Shown here: piece by piece, positions 53,401 through 61,515 of the stretch
Position numbering within the stretch: position 1 is the first letter of the stretch
Layout of the letters: every line of letters starts with the position of its first letter
Assembly (NCBI RefSeq): GCF_000210295.1
Contig: NC_026741.1
Span: 2,046,001-2,110,000, forward strand
Length of the DNA stretch: 64,000 bases
DNA from: Trypanosoma brucei gambiense DAL972
Lineage: Eukaryota > Euglenozoa > Kinetoplastea > Trypanosomatida > Trypanosomatidae
Direction: 5' to 3'
Program-made: the position numbers and the translations under genes
The notes under the pieces: model-generated
The model's database searches: none
What the model saw: the letters and a program-made list of their open reading frames with translations, nothing else
Told to the model about the DNA's origin: nothing

Positions 53401-56400
53401 AGCTCCCGCGGTGCAACGCCCCTTTGGCAAAGAACATGCTCGATCGTCTTGAGGCCGATGTTGGTAATTTTGCAATGAAGCAGCGCCAGTGCTTGTCAAG
53501 AACCCTAACTGCGTTCTCGCAGGAGAGACTATACGCCATTTTGCGCAGTCGCTCCACAATCTTTGCTACCCGTCAAGTTTACGCGGAGGTGACTTGTGAG
53601 CTTCAACGGTGCATTGATGAGCTGTCCGCGTTGGCTGCTAGTGACGAAGCGCTCGTGCATGAACTCACTGCTTCTATACTACACTCCGCCAACGACGTGT
53701 GTAGATCTGACTGTGCAGACGAGGATGCACCTGGTGACGAAGAGGATTTGCTCCGTGCGTGCGATTACCAGCTACAGCGTATAAAGGGTGACCAGTGCCC
53801 AGTCCCCTTAGAGTGGTTGCTCTGTTCGCTATTAAGTACTGAAATGGATGCTGATCTGCAAGCGGTCAACCCATTTCATGGCGGCACGAAACTGTTGCAG
53901 GCGCAGCTACTTCTCCTCACGGTGCTGACCAATCGTTGTCATATTGCGCAACAAGCGAAGCAAGCGGTCAGACAAGTGATGCTGTTCCTCGAACTCTGCG
54001 CGCTGCTCAGAGGCATGGACGACGAGTGCAAGTATGAGGCTTCAGCAACAAGGTCTTTCCCAGTATCGCATTGCAGTGATGACATGGGAGTGATGGAGTG
54101 TCACGACGCTTCAATATCGTGGTTGCAGGAGTTGCTGCAACTTTTTTCTATCGGGGTGGATGTTGACATGTTGTTTAAGGGTGAAGGTCAGTCCACAGAT
54201 GGCAACCTCCAGCTCAACAAAGGCAGCAACACCAGCAGTCACAATGGTTTGTGTTGCCGCTGCCTGCCTGAAGATTTGCTGCAGGTGCTAGAGAGCCGTC
54301 TGCAGCATTTATCGAATGAAGTTATCGAAGCGCTGACAGTGAGGCGCTACTGCACTGATCTTTCGTGCGATGGTTGTGGTGACTCCTCCACTGTTGTGAC
54401 ACTCGACCCGCGATACCTAATGTTTGAATTCATTCACAACATTTTGCTTCGAGCACGACAGGTGGAGATGGTGCGTTGGTTTGTACAGAACATTAATGCT
54501 GGGGTGTCACGGGTTCAACAGATGATTATGGGCCAAGGGAAAACCACAGTCGTTGGTCCCCTGCTTGCTCTGATTCTTGCTGATGGACAGCAGCTTGTCA
54601 CGCAGGTTATGCCAACGGCGCTGCTAGAGCAAACCAGCGTTATTCTTCGACGGTGTTTTAGCGTAGTAATACCTAAACAGATTTACACTCTGAAGTTTGA
54701 CCGCTCCTTCGATGACAGTGATAGCAGCCAAGTGAACTTGCTGAAGCAGAAGCTCACGGCAGCTACCCGAAAGCGAGGCATTCTCATTTCTGCTCCAGAG
54801 TGTGTCAAATCGGTATTTTTAAAGATGATTGAGCAACTCCACTTGGTTGAATCTGTAATGACAGAGTATATCGATGCAGAAGATGGGAAAGTGGCCGCGT
54901 GCGATACGGCCGATGAGCGTGTCGCCGTCCGAAAACAGGAGCTTATGCACCGTACAAGACAACGTTCCTCCATGGCTGATGCTATCGTTCCCATCCTGCA
55001 GCTGTGGCAACGTGGGGTTCTTATAATGGATGAGGTGGACGTTCTTCTTCACCCACTCCGGTCGGAACTTAACTTTCCCATTGGTTTAAAGCACCCCATT
55101 GAACTTAGTGGCCCACGCTGGGTTCTTCCCATGCATTTACTTGACGCCATATTTTTTTACCAGAGAAGACGTACAACGACTGCGGACGGAGACGCGCATG
55201 GGGCCTTCGGGGACGGCCACGTCAAGGCAACCGCCATCAGGTTAGAGGGTCATCCTACAGGTGTAGGGGAGGACGTGCAAAATGAAATTCTTGGCCGCAT
55301 TTGTGATGTTATTGCTATGGGTTATGAGACTCGAGCACTGCAGAGGGAACCGCATCTTGTGCTTCTTGATAGTCTATATTACAATGATCAACTCCTTCCC
55401 GCGTTGCTCCCTTGGGCGCAACTGTGGTTATACAGACATTTTCAACTCGAGAAGCATGCTTGTTTGCTGGGTCACGCTACGGGGCTCGCTGCGTCGTTAG
55501 GATGGCGCCAGTTCTTGGAGATTACAACATTGTTTTTAAAGTTGGGGGAGCGACCTTCAAGGGACAGTTCAATTGCATGCGTCATTAACTCCACATTCAG
55601 CCCATTGGGCATACAACTACTTTGCCTCTCACACGACTGGCTTCATCGTATCATGCCGCATGTGCTCTCGAAGATCGACCGTGTGGGCTTCGGTCTGCTC
55701 CAGGAGCGGGAATTGGCGTTACTGTCATCAGAAGCACGTGACCGAATGCCGCTTAGTCGACGGACGATGGCCGTGCCATTCGTCGCCAAAGATGTCCCAA
55801 GCCTTAGCTCCGAGTTTGCCCACCCCGACGTAGTGATTGGATTGACAGTATTGGCATATCGTTACGAGGGCATGCGTTTTGCTGACATGAGGGATTTGCT
55901 GTTGCAACTAAAACAGGACTTCGTCCGGCAGTCCGGGCCGGAGGATCACCGGCCGGCGGCAAAACTGTATGCGCAATGGTTGCGGCTCAGTCTGAGCTGC
56001 TCTGCTGAAACCGAGCCGACCTCACACGGGGGAGGAATACTGCCTCGAGTAGTGCCGTCTGCAATCACAACCATGGGAACTACATGTGTTGAAGCCACGA
56101 ATGATCGATCTGGTATTCCCCTATCTCAGCTTCAGGTAACAGATGAGGTAGCACTTCATGCATTGTACCTGCGTTTACGACGTCTGCCGGATGTGATTCA
56201 CTACTACCTTTCTTCACACATATTCCCGAGAACTATGAACTTTCAAGCGTTGAAGATAAGTGCCTGTGGGCATGAGCTTGGTTCCTCCATGCTATTCACC
56301 CGCCGCATTGGTTTCAGCGGAACACCTAGCAACTTACTGCCGCTTGATCTCGGTGATTGTTTCTATGAACCTGGGAGCGATGGACGCGTGTTGTCTGTTT

Positions 56401-59321
56401 TAACAAATCCCCAAGTGGTAACGGTATTACCGTTGCAATCAGATTGGACACCACTTCGACTGCTCGACCAAATTGCGTCTTCGCGGAGTCAGCCTTTCCA
56501 TGCACTTATCGATGCTGGAGCACTAATAACGAACATGGACAATGAGACTGTTGCCCGTTACTTGCTTAGCCGACTGTCAGCTGATCTTTTTGACGGCGTT
56601 GTTTTTCTGGATGCAAAGGACCGCCAGATGATTTTACAACGCAGCAATGGTTTGTTAGTTCCTGTGGCGCAGTCTGGCATCGCGTTGAACCGCCGTTTTA
56701 CATTCTTCGACCAGGTTCATACAACAGGAACGGATATTAAGCAAGCGGCAACCGCAACAGCAGTGCTAACATTGGGAAAAGACCTTGTTTTCCGTGATTA
56801 TGCACAAGGGGCGTACCGCATGCGCGGTATTGGGAGGGGACAACGCCTGTGCCTTTTCGTCATTCCTGAGGTACTTACTCGTCTTAACAACTCACTTGGT
56901 TCTGTGCAGACGGGGGACTTACTTCTGGATATACCTGCGTGGCTGTTGTTGAACTCTGTGAGAATGGAGGGACTTCAGTTTATTAAGCTGACCACGCAAG
57001 AGATTGCTAACGTGTGGAGGAAAAAGGCCCTGAAGTATTTGGTCACAGACGCAATTCACGCCGATGCCCATCCTGATGCGCACACCGAGGCCGGTCGCTG
57101 CTACAGATTCGACTCGCGAACCCGGAACCTACGCCTTCAAGAATTTTCGTCCAGTGATTCTGGTGCGTGTGGAGGTGTTTCGCTGCCTGATGGCCCGTTG
57201 CTGCGCTCGTCTATTCGCGAGTTCCGCGAACCTGTAGATTTCCCGGTTGATTCCACGGTTGACACGGCGGTTCCATTTCTTCAGCGGTTGAAGCAACAAA
57301 TGAACGAGAGGCCACAGGAGCTTATTCGCGCTGAAGCTGGCGTTCCTTCGGACGGCTGCGACCCGCAGCGGGTGCTTACGGAGCTGATGGAACGGTTGGA
57401 ATTATCACTTACTTTACGCGCTGACGGCGCAAATGTGGCAGTGCAGGATATGGTCGGACATCTGATGAATTTCGACTCAGAGGTTGTGCACGAGCAGGAG
57501 GCAGAGGAGGAGCAGGAACAGGAGGCGGAGCAGGAGGAGCAGCGCGTTTCCGTCGCCTCACGTGACGATGAGTTTCAAATACCGTGGCGGGTGCAGACTC
57601 TACAGGCGTATGGTAATCTCACAAACGAAGAACTTGGGAATGTTGGTTCAAAACTGGTAGTTAAAGGTGGTTGTTTCTATTCCATGCAACGGTTTCGACT
57701 AAGACCTGAACAGCCGGCAATTATGGTGGATTGGAAGGTACAACTAAGTGACAATTACTTTCGTGAGGAGTGGCATGGAGTTGGGGAGCGACGGTTGAAG
57801 AACGCCTTTTTGTTTTTAGAGTGGTTGCCATCCGACACGGCGCAATCTGATGTTTCCACCGGCGCTGGTGGCTGTGTGTCTGGCGGCAGTACTCTTGTCC
57901 CACTGCAACGTGTTCACTGCGGACTTGTCACGCTAGCTGAGGGGGAATCACTGAGGTGGATGATGCACCACCCTTCACGACACTCCGGTAGCGTTCGTAT
58001 GGCGCTTCGTATGGTAAGCAACGGATGTTACATGGACGCCTCTGCAGCCTTTGCTGAAGTTTTCCCATATTTAACGGCACAGCAGGAAGGGAATCGATGG
58101 GAGTTGTTGAATGTTCCTCCGTCAGCTCCTCATATGAATTCCCAACAGCGTTGTGTGGGAGTGCTTGAAACTCCAAGCGCAGAGAGGGATGGGGCTGCGT
58201 TGCTTTATCGTTTTTTCAACAACGACATGTTTTTCTCTGTGGAAGAGCTGGCGGTGCTTGGGGTGATGCTAAAAGATGTGACGCATGTGGACCGTCTTCG
58301 CTTCTTCACTGACTGTCTGCGAGCTCGCCGGAGGCATCGTAATCATTGGGATGACACACCGGTCGCCGTATTGTTTGTTCCTCCGGGACAACAGATGAAC
58401 GCACGGCTCCTTGCCATTCTTTCCATCATGCAGGTTCGGTTTGAGGAGCTTCAAAGTAGGCTGTGCAACGTACCGCCACCTCCGCAGTTGGTTGATCAGC
58501 TGCAATCTTTTCATACGCGTCTGAATCGTCTCCACTTGGAACATGTGGTCGATCATCACCATCATCGTGAGCGCGTGCAGCCGCGGGACACTGAGAACGT
58601 ATTATCTGTTTCAGCTATTGCACGTGTTCTTTTCGATGTTTTTTCGGGGATACTGAAACCTTACAACTTGAACGATGTATTACAAGCGCTGCAGTACTTT
58701 GTGCACAGGAAGGGGTCGACTGTGGTTCTAACTGAAAAGTTACACAACACCACCGTAGATGCTGCTGCAGCTGAATCGCCCTTCGTGCGTTGCGTAACGG
58801 AAGCATTTCCCGTGCTGAATTTGGAGTTTCTCGACCGGTGCCTTGTAGCTTTGTGTGCACACAACCCTGCCGTTGAGGGGCCGTGGCACTGCTCTGCCTG
58901 TACCCTCTTGAATGACCCTACCGTCAAGCGCTGTCTTGCCTGTAACACTGCTCGAGCCACCGACACTGCTGGCGCTACAGGAGGCATCAGTAGTGATGAT
59001 CCTCATGGTAATGAAAGTCATGGTGGCGAGGCGGAAGAGTCGTGGGCCTGCCAACAGTGCACTTTCATCAACGAGTCCCGCCGGTCGCCGCTGTGTGCCG
59101 TTTGTCTCGGTCCAAACCCCAATCCGCTGCCGCAATCGCAACCGGTGCACTCATCGGGGGACTTCATGGGGGCTGATGCGGGGAATGTGCGTGGCTGTCC
59201 TGAGGGATATTGGGCCTGTTTGGTGGAACAGGGAGGCTGCAGTAAATTTAATCCTAACACCGTGTTTTACTGTCAGGTGTGTGACAAGGCGCGTCCTGGA
59301 TTGGCCACCCTCCGTTTCTAA
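44493..59321 (+). CDS. giant UBL / DUF3638-DUF3645-type ATPase / NZF zinc-finger protein (4942 aa)
   Basis: The start is the ATG at 44493, which begins a ubiquitin-like fold directly (MRIEVKFARRTIVIC to ITKLMLVGS, 1-77); the open frame upstream has only a GTG. A thioredoxin-like fold at ~545-655 has the cis-Pro loop (TEVPKLLLF, P633) but one Cys at the active-site position (YCGGL). A UBA-like three-helix segment lies at ~2195-2236. The ATPase core has SF2-like motifs: MGQGKTT at 3346-3352, DEVD at 3513-3516, FSGTP at 3941-3945, HTTGTD at 4076-4081 and YRMRGIGRGQ at 4108-4117. This combination matches the DUF3638/DUF3645 family known from large fungal and protist proteins. A Glu/Gln-rich segment is at ~4333-4352. 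Three RanBP2/NZF fingers start near W4798, W4851 and W4907. Inference: an ATP-driven factor that handles ubiquitinated or ubiquitin-like targets. Substrate and location are unknown. Confidence 0.9.
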   Translation: MRIEVKFARRTIVICLDDGPPPPLLRDLKQELYTQTGVQPAMQKLLGKPKLNNPANDSASLDSLGVGDITKLMLVGSTAKDIVAANSASTAEDRRQEEVHGQMLHNVVRNTWLTCSFSGFMADPYVGGKGPDFEHGTVEVALLLLDVAVTRINTLGVNSTASNGAGDGSAGGPVGLQLLQTIGTEGQSAISHPLLRHLNALERQAIQRAHGVLRRCFHLTVMAKSAVNPPEVVKVVAKVVSIVNGLSVGEWVMLPGGWTGMKSHTVIYLLIQRESAEEFNVVVVNRAADGSEYHPSWQTREKIVACPFLRFDHVAGARLLDRAFWLLLLSLWMRSNVPGPRSEFVRAEVFYDVLIPWLVERPPTRSNRQSSTVSSGSLRSATEMILRSPSNEGVDAAEAEGSGSQTTLPSAVQSYGATVARNCSGSIKGAVTSLLYLLEQYGMKERAVQKSVKYALKYEFMMRAAEDLAALADRFLKSAGNWEGSDTGERQGLTTDKNFECSRVERALNELRSAGVGHTVSPISTKELFRTAHEKNIIFTNDKNIILSQEHFSNKPLLVYCGGLQDPASARFSTLLAEAVDQFRLSSPQVELLFLSCDDTKERYERHIAMFSFARAAYPCDVLVRKLYVTEVPKLLLFGPDGRLLHRRGVDALRADPSATLFPHGGLWNGAMPLTATDVAILKSGAAVLAHHTRKRLAITNSAVSERDGFIPVGEARRVLRILSAVCTMVELLPKEPNTAEGFLIQNTTKNDVHNNMIEGVATPQTQKDAALVGQLFTLSDIVEGNNSGGGDSSDCGGSCGRHECGVPMEAVAFLNGSLLPATSTEAYKGQPLRTAVPEVQSLTDLRPVTSWAQLHFTLKRAEAIIDALWLRARHSGTTSRVAIQMHIIEVISWLFLFIIPLPLPRGMDVRSVPEEERSTVAEFYTVDAFPSAPTGDGSGANGGRATDVQGGLQESIYSLMLSFTNAWQAVEVPTRAFDAERGITAMEMLVVYDAVARHTANSASSVNSRLLASMLNCDGGYYLSTSMGGQSLSFAQVSASMELVRPQMLIRRSALLRYITEQQRRCAHELFDLPMTDKLEVRKNSVTVGFLRKLLDNCGYRLAETSGPSMFTAAGGSGGSEMEQLMQWFCSARSPLARDHPEFGQLRDMVLLTKFLVTMEMRDAQLLRRRRQPDGDGGGRGATTWRLTFDADTPGLQMSAGWRTKPMPPHWECMLVRGRDSDIADIVVTGFGGRELLYGEGLVLHSPIDVGVMLGIESATEDDVLHAVASKLPTFGGAMSAEESEVLLSCLTAPYLRLPLVLNFFASQSHHTYLFNAAVQSLFRAALFEPGAFTTQQQQSQLEPELVPMRLNRRQREEIEQRRLIGDLSAVNYEACLGTPYGLLLNELQHSPDAVLVPLHRILVGIEDIGPSSVYSANASYVLFIVGVVCDVLAFCNLARELRDRELSGDGAAPGAVRDVLTSFVTTVLQFLVEIVRPMLLLWCTEGEENDDTPTQCVVHSYMASIHRAAWKYMVPTTSSNSPLSPTALSSSNHLTSLLQSCCFVRARHSFGLGMQRTQVAMQEGDKLLTPREQLLRFLQAQGLDTADISHDALEESQRLMLSGGRRRAVFVQIRSAYHRDTVRVPNLYRSDARNTTECKQLKLPPADVPENVIFGYLLEDHKDVLHFFSSIGAEQMSVVFKLIVHTVLRDHTQGRGSRRMEEKKVRSNNCENAVGTEGNAEVSGGIAPTPTFPRHGTKNEVVPQPVNEDHAELSAVSVVRGGDGHLGEPWKQTSPGVYRGPVSTGLVFHAHTCELFWRNDELKPVPDSMSHFSDFKTIIGNDVLQCGLVSRSRNYHWVHIVGTPFDVVEWTPHDPLDQGVGAPLVLSGELPKEPVTSASFDGLMFNRPVDVYDEVPWLNRSERWAVDLLRAVLRYKYSANDMKYFPVAQAESPSAPLHQNNDGKEVRKGKGDGVRVMRFIMNDGPQYTDEDNRATWKEIVAYRLPSPHLHVFNLVPHARRVYRSLVFTSNQRWCLHSLPPITGPRPHDQLHLLAFQAGELDRRVQCEGSIEIHRYNSELGMREMYVPAQLLQGVLPSVLLEVFLFWQDEEDNIRGYSTADAQDYWFNYTLFVRLRSGKGVGAKGGILHNFRGGEWECVVTRRNNTQKYCANARKRPRSRSTAASEVDGKHQKQLSPQWENEEEAGTAAVEQHITDAQVSLMHSSLTFLTATACRTLLQRTKGDIHSAISYALDPANQDDVMLLVSTEQRKESESEGDEEETEQPCISKERRHRGHSGNNAGEELTLLNLTQSAKLFPLLHLLTRLEDCSHILLWGRVNSKDGSSRRCQRGREDRRRCEENEEEGIDKCSVADVVLIELPRLCITFYPHVDTATGSLRLHLADHPGWYIAEATDYISGVQNFLPQLQEPFQQYVTLCNSTAGFALMVPNHDFTPMVVSGDPFNKLLLFDRSSLRWKERVASTFYLYTVHPCRSFLVPPSLAASLYYAVLQCATGHYAAAMRTLESCYTDSTFTTEECFMFTLMGRTLDDQHPDAHAVRLKLAHAVLYGPQKPQWPLHTEVAAYLQKKRHVSRACQLTREELIDLMRRCNRSLPIVHAQLQLWAALEKEEEKLRLSNDTDADTNVVPSPETVVRLDTPLMHRCGQPWERLLLYQWTHISSQRPRRITYKVLDEKALEDEELVKFIWKDTLLSDEESGGNSRLGFYFLYSLKQGGTAQPKLAGEDVRVTLCQLLTRWFHLRHSRWGREEQQDGEAESRPSWCGAVLQLMDIHPEAGWPAPPNSRHLLHRMNNGVSVVETREVDEAESVVALMDRPSPELVEFYRKVEQVACNLHGNSQVVQQRRGDLLLSIAVTSARRVAHVHMRDHLQPRIVPSNTAMECLQVSFGSLLSAVPNVSRDDGVGKDAEEEHDKLMSAGNPWYQRLTALFGAPLSDMPCSAHLICTEQLTHEDDPGDGRCGDCLPQLPFDLRKLPRCNAPLAKNMLDRLEADVGNFAMKQRQCLSRTLTAFSQERLYAILRSRSTIFATRQVYAEVTCELQRCIDELSALAASDEALVHELTASILHSANDVCRSDCADEDAPGDEEDLLRACDYQLQRIKGDQCPVPLEWLLCSLLSTEMDADLQAVNPFHGGTKLLQAQLLLLTVLTNRCHIAQQAKQAVRQVMLFLELCALLRGMDDECKYEASATRSFPVSHCSDDMGVMECHDASISWLQELLQLFSIGVDVDMLFKGEGQSTDGNLQLNKGSNTSSHNGLCCRCLPEDLLQVLESRLQHLSNEVIEALTVRRYCTDLSCDGCGDSSTVVTLDPRYLMFEFIHNILLRARQVEMVRWFVQNINAGVSRVQQMIMGQGKTTVVGPLLALILADGQQLVTQVMPTALLEQTSVILRRCFSVVIPKQIYTLKFDRSFDDSDSSQVNLLKQKLTAATRKRGILISAPECVKSVFLKMIEQLHLVESVMTEYIDAEDGKVAACDTADERVAVRKQELMHRTRQRSSMADAIVPILQLWQRGVLIMDEVDVLLHPLRSELNFPIGLKHPIELSGPRWVLPMHLLDAIFFYQRRRTTTADGDAHGAFGDGHVKATAIRLEGHPTGVGEDVQNEILGRICDVIAMGYETRALQREPHLVLLDSLYYNDQLLPALLPWAQLWLYRHFQLEKHACLLGHATGLAASLGWRQFLEITTLFLKLGERPSRDSSIACVINSTFSPLGIQLLCLSHDWLHRIMPHVLSKIDRVGFGLLQERELALLSSEARDRMPLSRRTMAVPFVAKDVPSLSSEFAHPDVVIGLTVLAYRYEGMRFADMRDLLLQLKQDFVRQSGPEDHRPAAKLYAQWLRLSLSCSAETEPTSHGGGILPRVVPSAITTMGTTCVEATNDRSGIPLSQLQVTDEVALHALYLRLRRLPDVIHYYLSSHIFPRTMNFQALKISACGHELGSSMLFTRRIGFSGTPSNLLPLDLGDCFYEPGSDGRVLSVLTNPQVVTVLPLQSDWTPLRLLDQIASSRSQPFHALIDAGALITNMDNETVARYLLSRLSADLFDGVVFLDAKDRQMILQRSNGLLVPVAQSGIALNRRFTFFDQVHTTGTDIKQAATATAVLTLGKDLVFRDYAQGAYRMRGIGRGQRLCLFVIPEVLTRLNNSLGSVQTGDLLLDIPAWLLLNSVRMEGLQFIKLTTQEIANVWRKKALKYLVTDAIHADAHPDAHTEAGRCYRFDSRTRNLRLQEFSSSDSGACGGVSLPDGPLLRSSIREFREPVDFPVDSTVDTAVPFLQRLKQQMNERPQELIRAEAGVPSDGCDPQRVLTELMERLELSLTLRADGANVAVQDMVGHLMNFDSEVVHEQEAEEEQEQEAEQEEQRVSVASRDDEFQIPWRVQTLQAYGNLTNEELGNVGSKLVVKGGCFYSMQRFRLRPEQPAIMVDWKVQLSDNYFREEWHGVGERRLKNAFLFLEWLPSDTAQSDVSTGAGGCVSGGSTLVPLQRVHCGLVTLAEGESLRWMMHHPSRHSGSVRMALRMVSNGCYMDASAAFAEVFPYLTAQQEGNRWELLNVPPSAPHMNSQQRCVGVLETPSAERDGAALLYRFFNNDMFFSVEELAVLGVMLKDVTHVDRLRFFTDCLRARRRHRNHWDDTPVAVLFVPPGQQMNARLLAILSIMQVRFEELQSRLCNVPPPPQLVDQLQSFHTRLNRLHLEHVVDHHHHRERVQPRDTENVLSVSAIARVLFDVFSGILKPYNLNDVLQALQYFVHRKGSTVVLTEKLHNTTVDAAAAESPFVRCVTEAFPVLNLEFLDRCLVALCAHNPAVEGPWHCSACTLLNDPTVKRCLACNTARATDTAGATGGISSDDPHGNESHGGEAEESWACQQCTFINESRRSPLCAVCLGPNPNPLPQSQPVHSSGDFMGADAGNVRGCPEGYWACLVEQGGCSKFNPNTVFYCQVCDKARPGLATLRF

Positions 59322-59886
59322 TGAGGGAAACAATATATATATATATATAGTGGGGAACTTTCCACTTTGGTACAGTATCGTTGGGGCGTGAGGCAAGGAC
59401 GCGATGGGAAGGCGGCAGTGAGTGTGTGTAAAAGCGATCAGTTACGTCCACATTTGCTGTTTTTTTTTTGGTAGTTATTTTTTTACTGTTCATCAGATCG
59501 TGGTAAACATATCCTTATCAGTTTTACACGGACGCGCATGATCAATTGCCCCTTACCATATGATTTCTTGTGTTTTTCTTGCTGAATTCAAAGGGATGGG
59601 ATGATCCCGCCATGTCAGATTATTATTTTTTTTTTGGCTTCCCTCAGTGTTCCTCCTTATTTTTGTGCGAGGGTGTTTATTGTTGGTCTTTCACTCCGCT
59701 AGACTGTACGAAACGAACGCTTCACAATTGCAACCACCCGTACATACTACCATATTTTTGGGCTTGAGGATTTCTCCATTTGACGTTAACATCGATGAAC
59801 TTTCCTTTTTTTTTACTTTTTTATCATTTTCGAATTGGTCAGGTCGCTAAGGTTCAATTCAAATTCCGTAAGAGACATTCTTTCAA
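59322..59886 (+). other. short spacer with splice signal
   Basis: Contains an AT run (59332-59349) just after the giant gene stop and a strong polypyrimidine tract before the next gene. No gene is seen. Confidence 0.75.
59800..59842 (+). promoter_or_regulatory. candidate spliced-leader acceptor for the 542-residue gene
   Basis: TTTCCTTTTTTTTTACTTTT and following T-rich bases lead to GGTCAG, with the AG at 59841-59842, ~44 nt before the ATG. Confidence 0.55.
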
Positions 59887-61515
59887 ATGAAAAGCAACCG
59901 CAAGAAGGAGAAATCATGGATGAAGAACCATCCCATGGAGGGTGACGACATCATCACCTCCTTCTATGACCTTTTGTGTAAGCGAGATCCCAAAACGATG
60001 AAACCATGCCGAAATGTCTTTGTTCCTGACACGGTGGTATACGAACATAACTTTCCTCGCGGATGGTACACAACTGATGTGAAGGCGAGGGAAGTTATGC
60101 GGCGGCAGGGAAAGGACTTGGATGCAGCCACAATTGAGTTTGGCTTCAGTCGCGATGTTGCAGAGAATTTTCCCATAGTGGCCACGTACTTGTCCATCCA
60201 CGAGGAGAATTTAGGCAATGGCGTAACGGAAACAACAACACGGGTGCAGGTATTGAACAAGGAGGATATTGGTGCTTTTGTTGCACGAAAAAGCAAAAAT
60301 AATGGCATACTTCAGCGATTTGTCTTCCCTAAGGGTTACCACAACAATGTGATCAAAGTTGTATGGAGCCCGCGTATAGCCATAATTCAGCGACGTAAGA
60401 ACAAGTATCCCATCAAGGACAGAAAGCGTGCTGAGATTGATCCTTTTGCCATCACAGTGACGTATGAGGGGCCGGAGTACCTTAGCGAGGAGAGCGGTGT
60501 CTCCGCCCACGTAGCATTTGAGGTAAAGAATATCTGTGCTGAGATAATCAAGCACTTCTTTCACACAGAGCACAAATATATTACACGCATGGTTTTGTAC
60601 TTTAAAGGTGATGGGAAAGATCGGCTGTGGCTCTTGTGGTGTGGCTCGTTGCGTGTAGCGGAACGGATTGTACCGAGTAACATGCCCATGAATCTTGCGC
60701 CAAGGTTCGGTGAGCCTGCACGTGAGGGAGCACTTAGCGAGCGGGAGATGTTGCGCAGAGTTGACAAGGCATATTACGTGATCACGAGAGATGGACCCTT
60801 CTATGAAACGTACATACGAGGGGGTGACAGTCATTCCAACGTAAGTTCTGGGAAGCGAAGTTTTCGTGGTGTTGATACTCGAGATTCATTATTCGCGGAT
60901 GGCGGGGAGTTGGACTCCTTTTATGCAAAGAAAGTGAACGAGGAGGAGAATCTTCCCACGGAGTTGAAAGATCACCTGGAGGACATGAAAAACGTTGAGG
61001 AGATGGTGTTGGAGACGTTCAGAGATATATTCTACAATGCCTACAGTCATTTTTTGAGTGCTACAGATCGTCCCTTTGACGTTGTGGTGCCTCCTAATGT
61101 GGTAAATGTCCTCTCACCGGCTTCCACAAGTGAACTTATGAAATTCCTCAAATTGGGAAGGAAATTGATAGCAGAACCTTTAATGCAGGGGGAGAATGGT
61201 ATTCCCAGCGACGCTGCTGCTGAGGGCACTGAGGCCGCTCACGCATCTTCTGGACAAATGGGACCGGTTGCAGGTGAGCAACCAATGGTATTTGCCATCC
61301 CCGAAAAGTTTTACACGCCCCTCTCGATGCTGAGTAATAAAGCAGAGGAATGGATAAGAGCGCACTTTAATGAGCGCCGTGAGGAAGCTAGAAAAGGACA
61401 TGGAGGTCAGGCGGAAGGGGAGCAACCACCCGATGGTGGTTCCGCAGAGCGTGACGAGCGGAAAACGGATTCGTCCAACGCGCAGAGGCCTTCTGTTTCC
61501 TACGTGAATATGTGA
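59887..61515 (+). CDS. conserved-looking hypothetical protein (542 aa)
   Basis: Starts at ATG 59887 (MKSNRKKEKSWMKNHPMEG) behind a good splice tract. Residues ~20-310 look like one or two compact domains rich in aromatic and basic residues (VYEHNFPRGWYTTDVKAREV, FVFPKGYHNNVIKVVW, MVLYFKGDGKDRLWLLWCG). This level of hydrophobic patterning suggests a widely conserved fold, but I cannot name it. Residues ~310-360 are polar, ~360-430 are helical, and the C-terminal ~100 residues are Ala/Glu/Gly-rich and disordered. No signal peptide or membrane span is seen. A flagellar or cytoskeletal role is possible but unsupported by any motif. Confidence 0.85.
   Translation: MKSNRKKEKSWMKNHPMEGDDIITSFYDLLCKRDPKTMKPCRNVFVPDTVVYEHNFPRGWYTTDVKAREVMRRQGKDLDAATIEFGFSRDVAENFPIVATYLSIHEENLGNGVTETTTRVQVLNKEDIGAFVARKSKNNGILQRFVFPKGYHNNVIKVVWSPRIAIIQRRKNKYPIKDRKRAEIDPFAITVTYEGPEYLSEESGVSAHVAFEVKNICAEIIKHFFHTEHKYITRMVLYFKGDGKDRLWLLWCGSLRVAERIVPSNMPMNLAPRFGEPAREGALSEREMLRRVDKAYYVITRDGPFYETYIRGGDSHSNVSSGKRSFRGVDTRDSLFADGGELDSFYAKKVNEEENLPTELKDHLEDMKNVEEMVLETFRDIFYNAYSHFLSATDRPFDVVVPPNVVNVLSPASTSELMKFLKLGRKLIAEPLMQGENGIPSDAAAEGTEAAHASSGQMGPVAGEQPMVFAIPEKFYTPLSMLSNKAEEWIRAHFNERREEARKGHGGQAEGEQPPDGGSAERDERKTDSSNAQRPSVSYVNM

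Noticed and set aside
60211..60834. 207-codon open frame on the - strand inside the 542-residue gene
   Set aside because: Antisense to a better-supported gene that has a splice tract and an ATG; no recognisable domain.
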